In this document: positions 5,166-5,203 of the stretch, piece by piece
How positions within the stretch are numbered: position 1 is the stretch's first letter
Layout: every line of letters begins with the position of its first letter
Assembly: GCA_028869355.1 (NCBI GenBank)
Contig: JAGWSK010000501.1
Location: 1 to 5,203, forward strand
Reading direction: 5' to 3'
Origin: Alphaproteobacteria bacterium
GTDB taxonomy: Bacteria; Pseudomonadota; Alphaproteobacteria; Micropepsales; Micropepsaceae
DNA: 5,203 nt
Program-made: the position numbers and the translations under genes
Notes under the pieces: model-generated
Seen by the model: the letters and a program-made list of their open reading frames with translations, nothing else
Databases searched by the model: none
Told to the model about the DNA's origin: nothing

Positions 5166-5203
5166 CGGCAAAGGTCACTACGCCGGTATTGTCCTGATTT
5201 GAC

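Overview
The window is GC-rich DNA in the style of an alphaproteobacterium, most likely a Rhizobiales/Hyphomicrobiales member (Bradyrhizobiaceae-like). This rests on codon use, on a compact stem-loop intergenic repeat of a kind I associate with such genomes, and on the protein families present. The assignment is inference; there is no rRNA or tRNA to confirm it. It looks like a small-molecule catabolism or accessory locus, with no transposase, phage, CRISPR or RNA gene visible.

Layout. Minus strand, 42-767: a class II aldolase/adducin-type enzyme, probably of the hydroxyaromatic decarboxylase-like branch. Upstream of it lie an interspersed stem-loop repeat (about 817-872) and, at 881-955, a short minus-strand remnant matching the C-terminus of the secreted protein family that occurs twice as intact genes here. 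956-1217 holds nothing I recognise. Plus strand, 1218-2126: first intact secreted protein with the SVGHYEGDTLVVDT motif. Next is a convergent junction with a long inverted repeat, probably a two-way terminator. Minus strand, 2229-3107: a secreted protein made of two tandem dimeric alpha/beta-barrel (EthD-like) domains. A short divergent promoter region follows. Plus strand, 3195-5165: a likely three-gene operon of a second SVGHY-family secreted protein, a VOC (glyoxalase-fold) protein with a Tat-like leader, and a secreted cupin-like protein.

How they may work together. Five of the six intact genes carry export signals, and three have folds that commonly bind or transform small organic molecules (tandem ferredoxin-like barrel, VOC, cupin). 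The sixth, cytoplasmic, gene is a probable metal-dependent carbon-carbon lyase or decarboxylase. A reasonable but unproven reading is a periplasmic system that handles an aromatic or other small organic compound and feeds a cytoplasmic decarboxylation step. The SVGHY family has no function known to me. Having two intact copies plus a remnant within about 3.2 kb is the most notable feature of the window.
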